Shown: positions 19,592 to 28,954, counted from the first letter of the stretch. The stretch is 64,000 nucleotides of DNA from Psychromonas marina (GCF_030161115.1 NZ_BSPQ01000019.1:1-64000), one strand, 5' to 3'. The notes: generated by a model from the sequence alone, not told the origin. Made by a program: numbers and translations.

Positions 19592-20971
19592 ATGAAGAAT
19601 AAAATAGCCACCTTTCGTGCGCCTGATTTTCAGAAGAAACTGTGGCAACTTGCACTGCCAATCACTTTGCAATCTTTACTGTATTCGTTTCTTGGTTTAG
19701 TTGATATTTTGATGGTCAGTCAACTTGGCGAAAGTGAGATTGCCGCCGTTGGTTTAGGTAATAAGATATTTTTCTTTAATTTATTGATGATGGTCGGTAT
19801 CAGTCATGCCGGTGGCGTTTTGGCAGCACAATATTTTGGCGCCGAAGATCTTTCAGGATTACGTAGAAGTCTAGTCATATCACTCCTTTTTAGCTTACTA
19901 AGTGTCATCCCATTCATCATTTTTTACACCCTTTCTCCACAAACTATTACTGGCCTAGCGAGTAGTGATAATCAGCTACTGATATTTGCAAATGACTATC
20001 TTGTCATTACTGCCTATAGCTTCATATTTACCGCAGTCGTTTTACCCTTAGAAACGGCCCTTCGCTCAGCAGGCGATACTAAAACGGCGATGAACATCAG
20101 CATATTAGTGCTGCCATTAAATGCATTGCTTAATTATATTTTCATTTTTGGTCACTTGGGCTTTCCTGAAATGGGTGTTGCAGGGAGTGCATGGGGAACC
20201 GTGTTTGCACGCTTTGCACAAATGCTACTAATGGTACTGTTTGTCGTGAAGCGACGTCCCTTTATCATTGCAAAAATGGATGAAGTCAAACAAGCATTAA
20301 GTCTGTTTGAGATAAAACGTTACACCAAACTCGCATTTCCAATGGTACTTCATGACAGTGGCTGGGCATTAGGTATATTGGTCTACACGCTTATTTTTGC
20401 GATGATTGGCGTACAAGAACTTGCAGTTATGAGCATGGTTTCGACCATAGAACAAACCGTCTTTGCACTGTTTATTGGTATTGCGATTGCCAGCGGCACC
20501 ATGATAGGACACCAACTCGGCGCGAAGGCTTTTTCCCAAGCATGGCAACAAGCATGGACCTTCATCCTCTTCGTACCAGTACTCGCATTTATTTTCACGC
20601 CAATAATTATTGTACTGCGTGAGCCCATTCTATCTCTATTTCCTACCCTTTCTGTAGAGTCGATGCATAGCGCTTCTCAAGTATTGTTGGTACTTGCATT
20701 CGCTTTGTTTGTTAGGGTAATCAATTTTATCGGTATCATCGGTGTATTACGCAGTGGCGGAGATGTTAACTACAGCACTTTTATTGATATTTTTTGCATG
20801 TGGTGTGTCGGTATTCCGTTAACTTTTATCGCCGTTAAGTACTATCACGCGACACTTATTGAAGCTTATATCATCATGCTCTCAGAAGAACTTATTAAAG
20901 TTTTATTAGTCATTCATAGAGTGCATAAAAAACATTGGCTTAGAAATATGCTTAATAGCGTCGCAAAATAA
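19592..20971 (+). CDS. MATE-family efflux transporter
   Basis: This is a 459-aa membrane protein with about 12 hydrophobic segments and MATE-family features: LALPITLQSLLYSFLGLVDILMVSQLG at the N-terminus, then GVAGSAWGTVFARF, and a second MatE repeat from about residue 245. Such proteins export drugs or metabolites using Na+ or H+ gradients. It begins 6 bp after lnt and probably belongs to that operon. The substrate is unknown, and its divergence from NorM and DinF leaves the subfamily open. Confidence 0.88.
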   Translation: MKNKIATFRAPDFQKKLWQLALPITLQSLLYSFLGLVDILMVSQLGESEIAAVGLGNKIFFFNLLMMVGISHAGGVLAAQYFGAEDLSGLRRSLVISLLFSLLSVIPFIIFYTLSPQTITGLASSDNQLLIFANDYLVITAYSFIFTAVVLPLETALRSAGDTKTAMNISILVLPLNALLNYIFIFGHLGFPEMGVAGSAWGTVFARFAQMLLMVLFVVKRRPFIIAKMDEVKQALSLFEIKRYTKLAFPMVLHDSGWALGILVYTLIFAMIGVQELAVMSMVSTIEQTVFALFIGIAIASGTMIGHQLGAKAFSQAWQQAWTFILFVPVLAFIFTPIIIVLREPILSLFPTLSVESMHSASQVLLVLAFALFVRVINFIGIIGVLRSGGDVNYSTFIDIFCMWCVGIPLTFIAVKYYHATLIEAYIIMLSEELIKVLLVIHRVHKKHWLRNMLNSVAK

Positions 20972-21069
20972 CCACGTTTACTTAAAAGCGTGAGGATTTC
21001 ACTGTCTTTTAATACACAAACTGCTAACATTCTTATTAATTTATTTTTTTATCACGTTAAGGGACATTC

Positions 21070-21831
21070 ATGTTTTTAAACAAAAAAACACTATTCGCTG
21101 CATTTACCGCTGTTGCAATCACAGGCTGCGCCTCTACAGCTAACACAGAACAGCAAGAGATGATCACTAACCTTGAAAGCTCTCTCAGCGAGTCAACTAT
21201 TTTAACTGAGAAAACACAATCTGAACTAGCAACGTCAAAAGCGACCTTAGCTGCTAACGAACAAAAAATATCCGCATTAAGCAGTGATTTAGCAAAAAGC
21301 CAAGCTGCATTAAAAGCTGCGATTGCTGCATCAGAAAAAAACTCGGCAACTGAACACCGAACAGATAAAACCAAAGTAACACATGCTGATGATAAAACTA
21401 TTCTTGGTCAAGCCGAATGGGTTTATGTGTCAACAGCAAAAGAAAACTTCAAAGGCCGTATTGATACTGGTGCCGCAACATCTTCTATCAATGCGGTTGA
21501 TATGGAACGCTTTGAACGCGACGGTCAAAAATGGGTACGTTTCAACCTAGCTCACTCAGAGGGTGAGAAAGCAGATGTTATTGAAGCTAAAATTATACGT
21601 ATTGCGAAAATAATACAATCAAGCAAACCGGGTGTTGAGAATGAGCGTCCAGTTGTTAAGTTACATGTTCGTATTGGCGATGTTGCTCATCTAACAGAGT
21701 TTACCTTAACCAACCGTTTACACATGGAATATCCAGTATTAATCGGCCGTAGCTTTATGCGCGACGTGATCCTGGTTGATGTAAGTAAAGAGTATAGCTT
21801 CCCAAAATTTCAAGCATCCGCTGAAAAATAA
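21070..21831 (+). CDS. Lipoprotein retropepsin-like protease (COG4067 type)
   Basis: This is a 253-aa predicted lipoprotein with a signal peptide and lipobox ITGC (Cys20), a coiled-coil linker (residues about 28-85, heptad-like Leu/Ala) and a C-terminal retropepsin-like domain with the aspartate motif GRIDTGAATSSINA near residue 138. The domain is often named ATP-dependent zinc protease, although the visible chemistry is that of a single-Asp dimeric aspartic protease. The two next genes are its regular companions. Attached to a membrane, it could cleave a product or partner of the ligase. No substrate is known to me. Confidence 0.85.
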   Translation: MFLNKKTLFAAFTAVAITGCASTANTEQQEMITNLESSLSESTILTEKTQSELATSKATLAANEQKISALSSDLAKSQAALKAAIAASEKNSATEHRTDKTKVTHADDKTILGQAEWVYVSTAKENFKGRIDTGAATSSINAVDMERFERDGQKWVRFNLAHSEGEKADVIEAKIIRIAKIIQSSKPGVENERPVVKLHVRIGDVAHLTEFTLTNRLHMEYPVLIGRSFMRDVILVDVSKEYSFPKFQASAEK

Positions 21832-21845
21832 ATAGATAGGAAACA

Positions 21846-23375
21846 ATGATGAATGCACGTATTTTTTTCTTTGTCTTAGTCGCAAGCTTAATGTCGCTTG
21901 GCGTATTTCAATCTGTACAACGTCATATGGCGTTAGATATACCCTGGATACCTGGTGAAACGCGTACCATTTGGAACATTGATGCAAAGGTAGACTTTAA
22001 TGCTAATGATGGCCCAGTATTAGCAACGTTAACCACTCCTGAGCGACAAGCAGGTTTTACTAAAATAAGCCAAAATGCGGCATCTCCTGGTTATGGTCTT
22101 TCATTTCTAGAAGATAAAGAATCAAAACGTGCTGAATGGACTATTCGCGAAGCGTCAGGAAAACAGACACTTTATTATAATATTCAAATGCTTGAAGATA
22201 ATAAAAGTGTCGACCAAAAAATTACAGAGATGCCTGAACTCTTTGATAAAGAGTACACAGCCTCTAGCTCTACTGCTGGTCGAGCGATTATTAATGACGC
22301 ACTAAAAACCAGTGCTGATGCGTATAGTTTTACAAGAGAAGTATTGAAGCAACTGAATGCAGATGTACCTAATCAAAACGTAACACTGATATTAACCAGT
22401 AAAGCGAGTAAAACTGACATACTAATTGCACTGTTAAACGCAGCGGAAATTCCAACTAAGAAAATTGGTGCTTTAGTATTAGAAGATGGTCGACGTCGCC
22501 AACACTTGACGCCATTAGTAGAAGTTTTTCAAGAATCTGAAGGGGTCATCACTTCACGATTGTTTGATGCAAGTTCAGTCGGTGCTGTTGACCGTGATAA
22601 GCTATTGTTATGGGATCAAAGCGGTGTAGCATTACTTGAACTTACTGGTGCTAGTGATTCAAAAGTTAGTTTTTCTATGATTGAGCAAGAGCAACCTGCC
22701 CTTTCTGCATTATTACAAAAATCCGAAAATGATCACCTATTTAATTTTTCAATCCACAGCTTGCCTGTAGAAGATCAATCTTTGTTTAAAGGTATCTTAA
22801 TGATTCCTTTAGGTGTATTGATTGTAGTGATGATGCGCGTATTAGTTGGCCTTAAAACCTCTGGTACTTTTATGCCCGTTCTAATTGCGATGGCATTTAT
22901 CCAAACGAGCTTAATCACTGGTTTAGTTGGTTTTATCTTATTGGTAGCCGTAGGTCTATTTATTCGTTCGTACCTCTCACACCTCAATCTTTTGCTCGTC
23001 TCTCGGATATCCACGGTTATTATTATGGTTATCCTACTGATTGCACTATTTGGTGTACTGTCATACAAACTAGGACTCACAGAAGGGCTTAAAATCACTT
23101 TCTTCCCAATGATTATTTTGTCATGGACAATCGAGCGTATGTCGGTGCTGTGGGAAGAAGAAGGTGCTAAAGAGGTAATGGCACAAGGTGGCGGTAGTTT
23201 ATTAGTAGCAGTACTTGCCTACTTTGTAATGAGCAACGATGTAACACGTCACTTAATGTTCAACTTTATCGGCTTACAATTTGTAGTGATGTCACTAGTA
23301 TTGTTATTAGGTAGCTACACTGGTTACCGATTACTCGAATTACGCCGCTTTAAACCATTGGTTGATAAGGAATAA
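21846..23375 (+). CDS. Inactive transglutaminase-like domain fused to a multi-TM region
   Basis: This 509-aa inner-membrane protein has an N-terminal anchor (residues 4-22), a periplasmic region of about 280 aa and a C-terminal block of six or seven hydrophobic segments (about 315-495). The periplasmic part has the transglutaminase-core pattern ILIALLNAAEIPTKKIGALVLEDGRRRQHLTPLVEVF, but no cysteine stands where the nucleophile should be, so it should bind and not cleave or cross-link. It sits 14 bp after the retropepsin and 3 bp before the ATP-grasp gene. The family is associated with a RimK-like system, reportedly in osmotic-stress tolerance. Confidence 0.85.
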   Translation: MMNARIFFFVLVASLMSLGVFQSVQRHMALDIPWIPGETRTIWNIDAKVDFNANDGPVLATLTTPERQAGFTKISQNAASPGYGLSFLEDKESKRAEWTIREASGKQTLYYNIQMLEDNKSVDQKITEMPELFDKEYTASSSTAGRAIINDALKTSADAYSFTREVLKQLNADVPNQNVTLILTSKASKTDILIALLNAAEIPTKKIGALVLEDGRRRQHLTPLVEVFQESEGVITSRLFDASSVGAVDRDKLLLWDQSGVALLELTGASDSKVSFSMIEQEQPALSALLQKSENDHLFNFSIHSLPVEDQSLFKGILMIPLGVLIVVMMRVLVGLKTSGTFMPVLIAMAFIQTSLITGLVGFILLVAVGLFIRSYLSHLNLLLVSRISTVIIMVILLIALFGVLSYKLGLTEGLKITFFPMIILSWTIERMSVLWEEEGAKEVMAQGGGSLLVAVLAYFVMSNDVTRHLMFNFIGLQFVVMSLVLLLGSYTGYRLLELRRFKPLVDKE

Positions 23376-23378
23376 ACT

Positions 23379-24326
23379 ATGTTTTTTTCCAGTCCCTTTA
23401 AATTAAGAGATAAAGGTATTATGGGCATGAACCAACGTAACAGTGGTTACATTGGTCGCTATAACCCACGTAAGCTTTATCCATTAGTTGATAATAAACT
23501 AAAAACTAAAATTATCGCCAAAGAAGCAAATGTTACAACACCCGCACTGCTTGGTGTTATCTCAATGCAAGCGGAGGTTGAGGGTGTTGAAACCTACATA
23601 AAAGGAACTCCTGGCTTTGTTATCAAACCAGCTAAAGGCAGTGGTGGTAAAGGTATTCTGGTTATTACTAAAGTCGAAAATGGGCGTTACTATAAACCCA
23701 ACGGCGATGAAGTGGCACTTGCTGAAATTAAGCGCCATGTAACTGATATTTTAGCCGGCCTATTTAGTTTGGGTGGCAGTGCCGATGTAGCCGTTGTAGA
23801 AGGCTTGATTCAATTTGACAATGCCTTTGATGGCTTTAGCTTTGAAGGCGTGCCTGATGTACGAGTTATCGTTTTTAAGGGATTCCCTGTGATGGCAATG
23901 ATGCGCCTTTCGACAGCCGCATCCGACGGTAAGGCAAACTTACATCAAGGTGCTGTAGGCGTTGGTATTGATATCACCTCTGGTAAAGCGATCAATGCAG
24001 TACAATTTGATAAACCGGTCCAATTTCATCCTGATACAGGTAAAGAGCTAGGGTTATTACAAGTCCCTAAATGGGAACGCTTAATCTACCTTGCATCTAG
24101 TTGTTATGAGATGTCTGGTATGGGCTATTTAGGTACCGACATGGTATTAGATCGTGATTTAGGTCCGATGTTATTAGAACTTAATGCACGTCCTGGTTTA
24201 GCTATTCAAATTGCCAATGGCCAAGGTATTTTACCGCGCTTAAAACTGATTGAAAGTTTGGGTGATGATCATGGTATGACGGTTGAGCAGCGAATTGAAT
24301 TTTGTAAAAAGCACTTTTCATCGTAA
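23379..24326 (+). CDS. RimK-like ATP-grasp ligase (alpha-L-glutamate ligase type)
   Basis: This 315-aa ATP-grasp enzyme is related to RimK and other amino-acid ligases. Motifs seen are FVIKPAKGSGGKGILVI (residues about 85-101, ATP-binding Lys and Gly loop), DVRVIVF, and the metal-binding MLLELNARPGLAIQIANGQG near residue 268. It probably ligates an amino acid to a carboxylate acceptor in the cytoplasm. The product is unknown. The three-gene cluster suggests that it is made inside, passed to the membrane protein and trimmed or sensed by the retropepsin. The operon ends at a strong palindromic terminator. Confidence 0.87.
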   Translation: MFFSSPFKLRDKGIMGMNQRNSGYIGRYNPRKLYPLVDNKLKTKIIAKEANVTTPALLGVISMQAEVEGVETYIKGTPGFVIKPAKGSGGKGILVITKVENGRYYKPNGDEVALAEIKRHVTDILAGLFSLGGSADVAVVEGLIQFDNAFDGFSFEGVPDVRVIVFKGFPVMAMMRLSTAASDGKANLHQGAVGVGIDITSGKAINAVQFDKPVQFHPDTGKELGLLQVPKWERLIYLASSCYEMSGMGYLGTDMVLDRDLGPMLLELNARPGLAIQIANGQGILPRLKLIESLGDDHGMTVEQRIEFCKKHFSS

Positions 24327-24343
24327 AGCTAAAGTACTGAGCA

Positions 24344-24388
24344 ACAGATATAAAAAAACCTAGCTAAGCTAGGTTTTTTTATATCTGT
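24344..24388. terminator. Bidirectional terminator: 22-bp perfect inverted repeat
   Basis: Positions 24344-24365 and 24367-24388 are exact reverse complements around a single central A. The GC core ACCTAGCT/AGCTAGGT is flanked by A7 and T7, so both strands have a hairpin followed by a T-run. It serves the rightward ATP-grasp operon and the leftward sspAB genes. Confidence 0.93.
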
Positions 24389-24406
24389 AAAAGCGTTAAA
24401 TATTAA

Positions 24407-24826
24407 CTATTTTACTATTTTCAAGCCAGCTCTATTTTTCGCGATAGGCTTTTCAGCAACTTCCACTTCTTTTTCAGGCTGTACTTCTTTATCTAAAGCT
24501 TGATATGCAGGCTCCTCAGGAAACATCGTACCCGCACCATTTTCACGGGCATAGATTCCTTCGATTGCATATAGTGGCACATAGACCTGCATCGGTTGCC
24601 CAGAGAATCGAGCATTAAATGCAACGGCATCATCATCCATTGAAAACTGCATCACCGACCTTGGTGCAATGTTTAATACGATTTTACCATCTTCAACAAA
24701 CTGCTCTGGTACTTCTACACAAGGCTGTGTTGCATCAACAATAATATGGGGTGTACATTCACTGTCCACGATCCAATTAAAGAATGCCTTTAGAAGATAT
24801 GGGCGTTGCACTAACATACTGCTCAT
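24407..24826 (-). CDS. sspB: ClpXP adaptor SspB
   Basis: SspB binds the ssrA tag on stalled-translation products and delivers them to ClpXP. The 139-aa protein has the folded core (RPYLLKAFFNWIVD, HIIVDA, IVLNIAPRSV, FNARFSGQPMQVYVPL) and, after a variable acidic linker, a short basic C-terminal tail (NRAGLKIVK) that in the family contacts ClpX. It lies 15 bp after sspA. Confidence 0.95.
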   Translation of the reverse strand: MSSMLVQRPYLLKAFFNWIVDSECTPHIIVDATQPCVEVPEQFVEDGKIVLNIAPRSVMQFSMDDDAVAFNARFSGQPMQVYVPLYAIEGIYARENGAGTMFPEEPAYQALDKEVQPEKEVEVAEKPIAKNRAGLKIVK

Positions 24827-24841
24827 TAGAAAACTCCGTTA

Positions 24842-25471
24842 TTAACCGACGCGAATTTCGCGCTCAGCTTCAGTCATCGATGCTTGGAATGATTCACGTT
24901 CAAACACTTTAACCATGTAGCTCTTAATGCCTAAGTGGTCCATACCTAAGTCAATTTTTAGCTCAGGTAAACGCCATAATAGCGGTGCCATGTAACAATC
25001 TACTAATGTAAACTCTTCTGACATGAAGTAAGAGAAGTGATCAAAAATAGGTGCAACTTCTAAAATCTTATTACGTAACGTTGTGCGTGCAAGTGAAGAC
25101 TTAGCTTCATCAGCGCCCATAATAAGTTTAACAAGTGGGTACCATTCAGTTTCGATACGTTGCATTAATAAACGGCTTTTAGCGCGTTCTACAGGGTAAA
25201 CAGGCATTAGTGGCGGATGAGGAAAACGCTCGTCTAAGTATTCCATGATAATGCGTGAGTTATAAAGTACTAATTCACGATCAACTAATGTTGGTACTTC
25301 GCTGTTTGGTGTTAATTCAGCAAGCTCAGCAGATGGGTTTTCATCATCGACATAGGTGATTTCAACATTAACGCCTTTTTCAGCTAATACAATGCGTGTT
25401 TGATGGCTATATAGATCTGAAGCACCAGAAAAAAGTGTCATTACAGAACGTTTGTTCGCGGCTACTGCCAT
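24842..25471 (-). CDS. sspA: Stringent starvation protein A (SspA)
   Basis: SspA is a glutathione S-transferase-fold RNA polymerase-associated factor that changes sigma-70 promoter use in starvation. The 209-aa protein has an N-terminal thioredoxin-like domain (MTLFSGASDLYSHQTRIVLAEKGV, NSEVPTLVD) and a helical C-terminal domain. AGGGGA precedes the ATG. It follows petC as in many gammaproteobacteria; a terminator lies between them, so sspAB may also have its own promoter. Confidence 0.95.
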   Translation of the reverse strand: MAVAANKRSVMTLFSGASDLYSHQTRIVLAEKGVNVEITYVDDENPSAELAELTPNSEVPTLVDRELVLYNSRIIMEYLDERFPHPPLMPVYPVERAKSRLLMQRIETEWYPLVKLIMGADEAKSSLARTTLRNKILEVAPIFDHFSYFMSEEFTLVDCYMAPLLWRLPELKIDLGMDHLGIKSYMVKVFERESFQASMTEAEREIRVG

Positions 25472-25512
25472 AGTTATCCCCTAATATTATGAATAATAAT
25501 AAAATTATGTTT

Positions 25513-25555
25513 CTTTAAAAACAAAAAGGCAATGGCGAAAAAATCACCATTGCCT
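25513..25555 (-). terminator. Terminator after petC
   Basis: On the minus strand AGGCAATGG and CCATTGCCT pair around an 11-nt loop and are followed by TTTTTGTTTTT. It lies about 30 bp after the petC stop and 40 bp before the sspA start. Confidence 0.88.
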
Positions 25556-25583
25556 ATCAACGAAATTGAGTCTTTAGCTGCGA

Positions 25584-26330
25584 TTAATGAATGTCGCGCC
25601 AGTACTCTTTCTTCAATAAGTAGCTAACAATAAATAGAACAAATAGGAAGGCTAATACCCATATTCCTAAGCTTTGACGTTCTAACTTATTTGGTTCACC
25701 GGCATATACAAGGAAGTTTACCAGATCAAGTACCGCTTGGTCATACTCATCCGATGACATCTCACCCGTTTCATCACTGGTTAATGCAACAACGGTTTTG
25801 TGTTCGATACCATCAGCATCCACAACCACTTCATAAGTCGGTGTAGATATCCCTTGTAACTCTTCTAATACATGTGGCATACCAACATCTGGGAACACAG
25901 TGTTATTCACGCCAAATGGACGGCTCTCATCAACATAAAAAGAATGTAAGTAAGTATAAATCCAGTCTGCACCACGTAAGCGTGCTTCTAATGTTAAATC
26001 TGGTGGCGCGGCACCAAACCATTTAGCAGACTCTTTTTTATCCATACTATTATGCATTAAATCACCGATTTTACTATCAGTAAAAATCAGGTTCTCTCGC
26101 ATCAACTCGTCAGGGATACCAAGATCCGTTGCAACACGTTGATAACGTTGATGTCCTGTAGAGTGACAAGCAAAACAGTAATTCATAAACAGTTTGGCAC
26201 CATTTTGCAATGACGCTTTATCTGATAGATCATAATTTGCTTTTTCAAGGTGAACGTTACCACCTGCAGCAGAAGCAAACATAGGAAATGTAAATAACAG
26301 GGCCACTAAGGCGATCATTAATTTTTTCAT
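25584..26330 (-). CDS. petC: Ubiquinol-cytochrome c reductase cytochrome c1
   Basis: This is the c-type haem subunit of the bc1 complex, passing electrons from the Rieske protein to soluble cytochrome c. The 248-aa precursor has a signal peptide ending near ASA (residue 21), the haem motif CFACH (Cys52, Cys55, His56) and one C-terminal membrane anchor (LGIWVLAFLFVLFIVSYLL). Its start overlaps the petB stop by one base, so the three pet genes are translationally coupled. Confidence 0.95.
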   Translation of the reverse strand: MKKLMIALVALLFTFPMFASAAGGNVHLEKANYDLSDKASLQNGAKLFMNYCFACHSTGHQRYQRVATDLGIPDELMRENLIFTDSKIGDLMHNSMDKKESAKWFGAAPPDLTLEARLRGADWIYTYLHSFYVDESRPFGVNNTVFPDVGMPHVLEELQGISTPTYEVVVDADGIEHKTVVALTSDETGEMSSDEYDQAVLDLVNFLVYAGEPNKLERQSLGIWVLAFLFVLFIVSYLLKKEYWRDIH

Positions 26331-27607
26331 TAGTGTGTCAACCTTGTTGGTAATGGTTTAGTTTTCTCATTTTTACTGTAAACCCACAGTGCGATAAAGA
26401 ATCCGAAATATCCAACTGATGCAACCTGTGCAACCGTCGTTAGTAATGGTGTTGCTGGTAATGCACCTAAAACACCTAACACGATGAAGCAGATAATGAA
26501 CTGTGTGATGTTCAGTTTATGCTTCCAGCTGCGGTAGCGAATCGATTTCACTTTACAACGGTCAAGCCATGGTAAAAGGAACAGAATAGCAATTGAACCA
26601 CCAAAGAAAACGACACCAATTAACTTATCAGGAATGGCACGTAAAATTGCGTAATACGGCGTGTAATACCAAACCGGTGCAATATGATCCGGCGTTTTTA
26701 GTCCGTTTGCCGCTTCAAAGTTAGGTGGCTCAAGGAAGTAACCGCCGCCTTCAGGAATAAAGAATATAACTGCTGCAAAGCAGATTAGGAATCCAGAGAC
26801 CCCCATAATATCTTTTACCGTAAAGTAAGGATGGAATGGGACAGCATCGATAATATCTTTTTTACCACTGTACTGTTTGTGGAAAGTAAATTTCCCTTTT
26901 GCCTCTTCCGATGCAGTGCCTTTTTTCTGTTTAATCTCAACACCGTCAGGGTTATTTGAACCGACTTCGTGCAGAGCAACAATATGCAAAAAGACCAATG
27001 CCACTAAAGCAAGAGGTAACGCCACCACATGTAACGCGAAGAATCGGTTAAGCGTAGCACCAGAGATAACGTAATCACCACGAATCCAAAGCGTTAAATC
27101 ATCACCAATAATTGGAATCGCACCAAATAGCGAGATAATTACCTGTGCGCCCCAGAAAGACATCTGTCCCCAAGGTAATAGGTAACCCATAAACGCTTCT
27201 GCCATTAAGACAAGGAAGATTAACATACCAAAGATCCAGATAAGCTCACGCGGTTTCTGGTAAGAACCATAAATAAGACCACGAAACATATGCAGGTAGA
27301 TAACCACAAAGAACGCTGAAGCGCCCGTTGAGTGCATGTAACGTAGTAACCAACCATACGGTACATCACGCATAATGTATTCTATAGAAGCGAATGCGCC
27401 CTCTGCAGACGGGTTGTAATGCATCGTCAACCAGATACCTGTTAGAATTTGGTTAACTAACACTAGCATCGCTAATGAACCAAAAAAGTACCAAAAGTTG
27501 AAATTAACTGGCGTCGGGTATTGCGCTAGATGTTTATTCCACGTTTCCGTCATCGGAATACGTGCGTCCACCCAGTCGATACCGTCTAATACTAATTTTT
27601 TAAGCAT
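26330..27607 (-). CDS. petB: Ubiquinol-cytochrome c reductase cytochrome b
   Basis: This is the membrane core of the bc1 complex, carrying haems bL and bH and both quinone sites. The 425-aa protein has eight predicted transmembrane helices, paired His residues in helices B and D (RYMHSTGASAFF with YLHMFRGL; FALHVVALP with FLHIVALHEVG) and the Qo-site PEGG-like segment (PEGGGYFLEPPN). It overlaps both neighbours by single bases. Confidence 0.96.
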   Translation of the reverse strand: MLKKLVLDGIDWVDARIPMTETWNKHLAQYPTPVNFNFWYFFGSLAMLVLVNQILTGIWLTMHYNPSAEGAFASIEYIMRDVPYGWLLRYMHSTGASAFFVVIYLHMFRGLIYGSYQKPRELIWIFGMLIFLVLMAEAFMGYLLPWGQMSFWGAQVIISLFGAIPIIGDDLTLWIRGDYVISGATLNRFFALHVVALPLALVALVFLHIVALHEVGSNNPDGVEIKQKKGTASEEAKGKFTFHKQYSGKKDIIDAVPFHPYFTVKDIMGVSGFLICFAAVIFFIPEGGGYFLEPPNFEAANGLKTPDHIAPVWYYTPYYAILRAIPDKLIGVVFFGGSIAILFLLPWLDRCKVKSIRYRSWKHKLNITQFIICFIVLGVLGALPATPLLTTVAQVASVGYFGFFIALWVYSKNEKTKPLPTRLTH

Positions 27608-28197
27608 TAGGCATCTCCTTTATCAAGGCCAATAACAATCTGTGATTCACTCACGTAGTAGTGTGGAGGAATAACTAAATTAAGTGGTGCAGGTACGTTT
27701 TGGAATACACGTCCCGCCATATCAAATTTAGAGCCATGACAAGGGCAGAAAAAACCAGACTCTACGCCTTCAACTTGCTCAGAAAATGAATCAGGTAGGT
27801 AAGTAGGTGAACAACCAAGGTGAGTACAGATACCAACAGCAATAAATATCTCTGACTTTAACGAACGTAACGGGTTCGTTGCATAATCAGGTTGCTGTGC
27901 TTGTTCAGAAGCAGGGTCGCGTAATTTATCATCAAGCGTGCTTAGTTCATCAAGTACTTTTTGAGTACGGGAAACAACCCAAACTGGTTTACCACGCCAT
28001 TCAACTCGAATTAATTGACCAGGTTGAATTTTACTAATATCAACTGCAACAGGGGCTCCAGCCGCTTTTGCTTTCTCACTAGGACTCCAAGACTTCACAA
28101 AAGGAACTGCAACAGCAGCAGCTCCAATTGCACCAACAACACCCGTTGTTAGTGTTAGAAACTTGCGGCGACCAGAATTGTCAGGCGCATTGCTCAT
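27607..28197 (-). CDS. petA: Rieske iron-sulphur subunit of the bc1 complex
   Basis: This 196-aa 2Fe-2S subunit accepts electrons from ubiquinol. It has a Tat-type signal-anchor (SGRRKFLTLTTGVVGAIGA, twin Arg at residues 10-11) and the cluster ligands in CTHLGC and CPCHGSKFD. In related bacteria petABC follows rplM-rpsI; here those ribosomal genes are absent and ftnA lies upstream instead. Confidence 0.96.
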   Translation of the reverse strand: MSNAPDNSGRRKFLTLTTGVVGAIGAAAVAVPFVKSWSPSEKAKAAGAPVAVDISKIQPGQLIRVEWRGKPVWVVSRTQKVLDELSTLDDKLRDPASEQAQQPDYATNPLRSLKSEIFIAVGICTHLGCSPTYLPDSFSEQVEGVESGFFCPCHGSKFDMAGRVFQNVPAPLNLVIPPHYYVSESQIVIGLDKGDA

Positions 28198-28361
28198 TTA
28201 ACCATCTCCATTGGTAGGTACAAAAGTAACCCATTAAACATAAAACTGTGAAGTGCCATCTCCAAAAAATCAATCGAAAATCATTTGGCGCACAAAATCT
28301 GGCTGAATTCTAAAGAAATCGCTCAATATTTACAAGCTATTAACATTACTTTTACGAGGGG

Positions 28362-28395
28362 GAGTAGATAAAAGCATGGCTTAATTGACCATGCT
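28362..28395 (-). terminator. Probable terminator of ftnA
   Basis: On the minus strand AGCATGG, a 9-nt loop and CCATGCT are followed by TTTTATCT. It lies about 35 bp beyond the ftnA stop and before petA. The stem is only 7 bp. Confidence 0.65.
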
Positions 28396-28429
28396 CTCAT
28401 TAAGGGGATTTTTTAATTGAATTATAGTG

Positions 28430-28954
28430 TTAAGCGGGCGTGTCCATAATTGATGTTGCTCCCGTTTTAGCTAACTCAGCTAAGTCCTTATCGACCCAGA
28501 ATAATGCCTTACCATCTTCACCAACAAGTTCAATTTTATCCAAAATACCTTTGAATAATTTTTCCTCTTCATGCTGCTCTGCAACGTACCACTGCAGGAA
28601 GTTGAAGGTTGAATAATCATGTGTCGTAAACGCAACATGTGTTAATTCATTGATCGCTTTTGTTATCAAACATTCATGATTATAAGTTTCAGTGAACACC
28701 TCTTTCAACGACTTAAACTCATGTGGTGGGGCATCTATTGCACCGATTAAGGGTAACGCACCCGTCTCACTTACGTAGGTAAATAAACGGTTCATGTGCA
28801 TCATCTCTTCGGTAGCATGCTCACGTAGCATCATCGCCGCACCTTCAAAACCTCGGTCTTCACACCATGCACTCATTTGCAGGTATAGATTTGAAGAGTA
28901 AAATTCAAGATTAATCTGTTCGTTCAGTTTTTCTACCATTGTTGCTGCTAACAT
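28430..28954 (-). CDS. ftnA: Non-haem ferritin FtnA
   Basis: This is a 24-mer iron-storage ferritin that oxidises Fe2+ at a di-iron centre and stores ferric mineral. The 174-aa four-helix protein begins [21 protein letters not shown], close to E. coli FtnA, and shows ferroxidase residues in [17 protein letters not shown] and EQHEEE. I use the ATG at 28954, because the in-frame ATG at 28969 overlaps the GGAG ribosome site of the true start. It is monocistronic. Fur control would be usual, but I see no clear Fur box. Confidence 0.95.
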   Translation of the reverse strand: MLAATMVEKLNEQINLEFYSSNLYLQMSAWCEDRGFEGAAMMLREHATEEMMHMNRLFTYVSETGALPLIGAIDAPPHEFKSLKEVFTETYNHECLITKAINELTHVAFTTHDYSTFNFLQWYVAEQHEEEKLFKGILDKIELVGEDGKALFWVDKDLAELAKTGATSIMDTPA

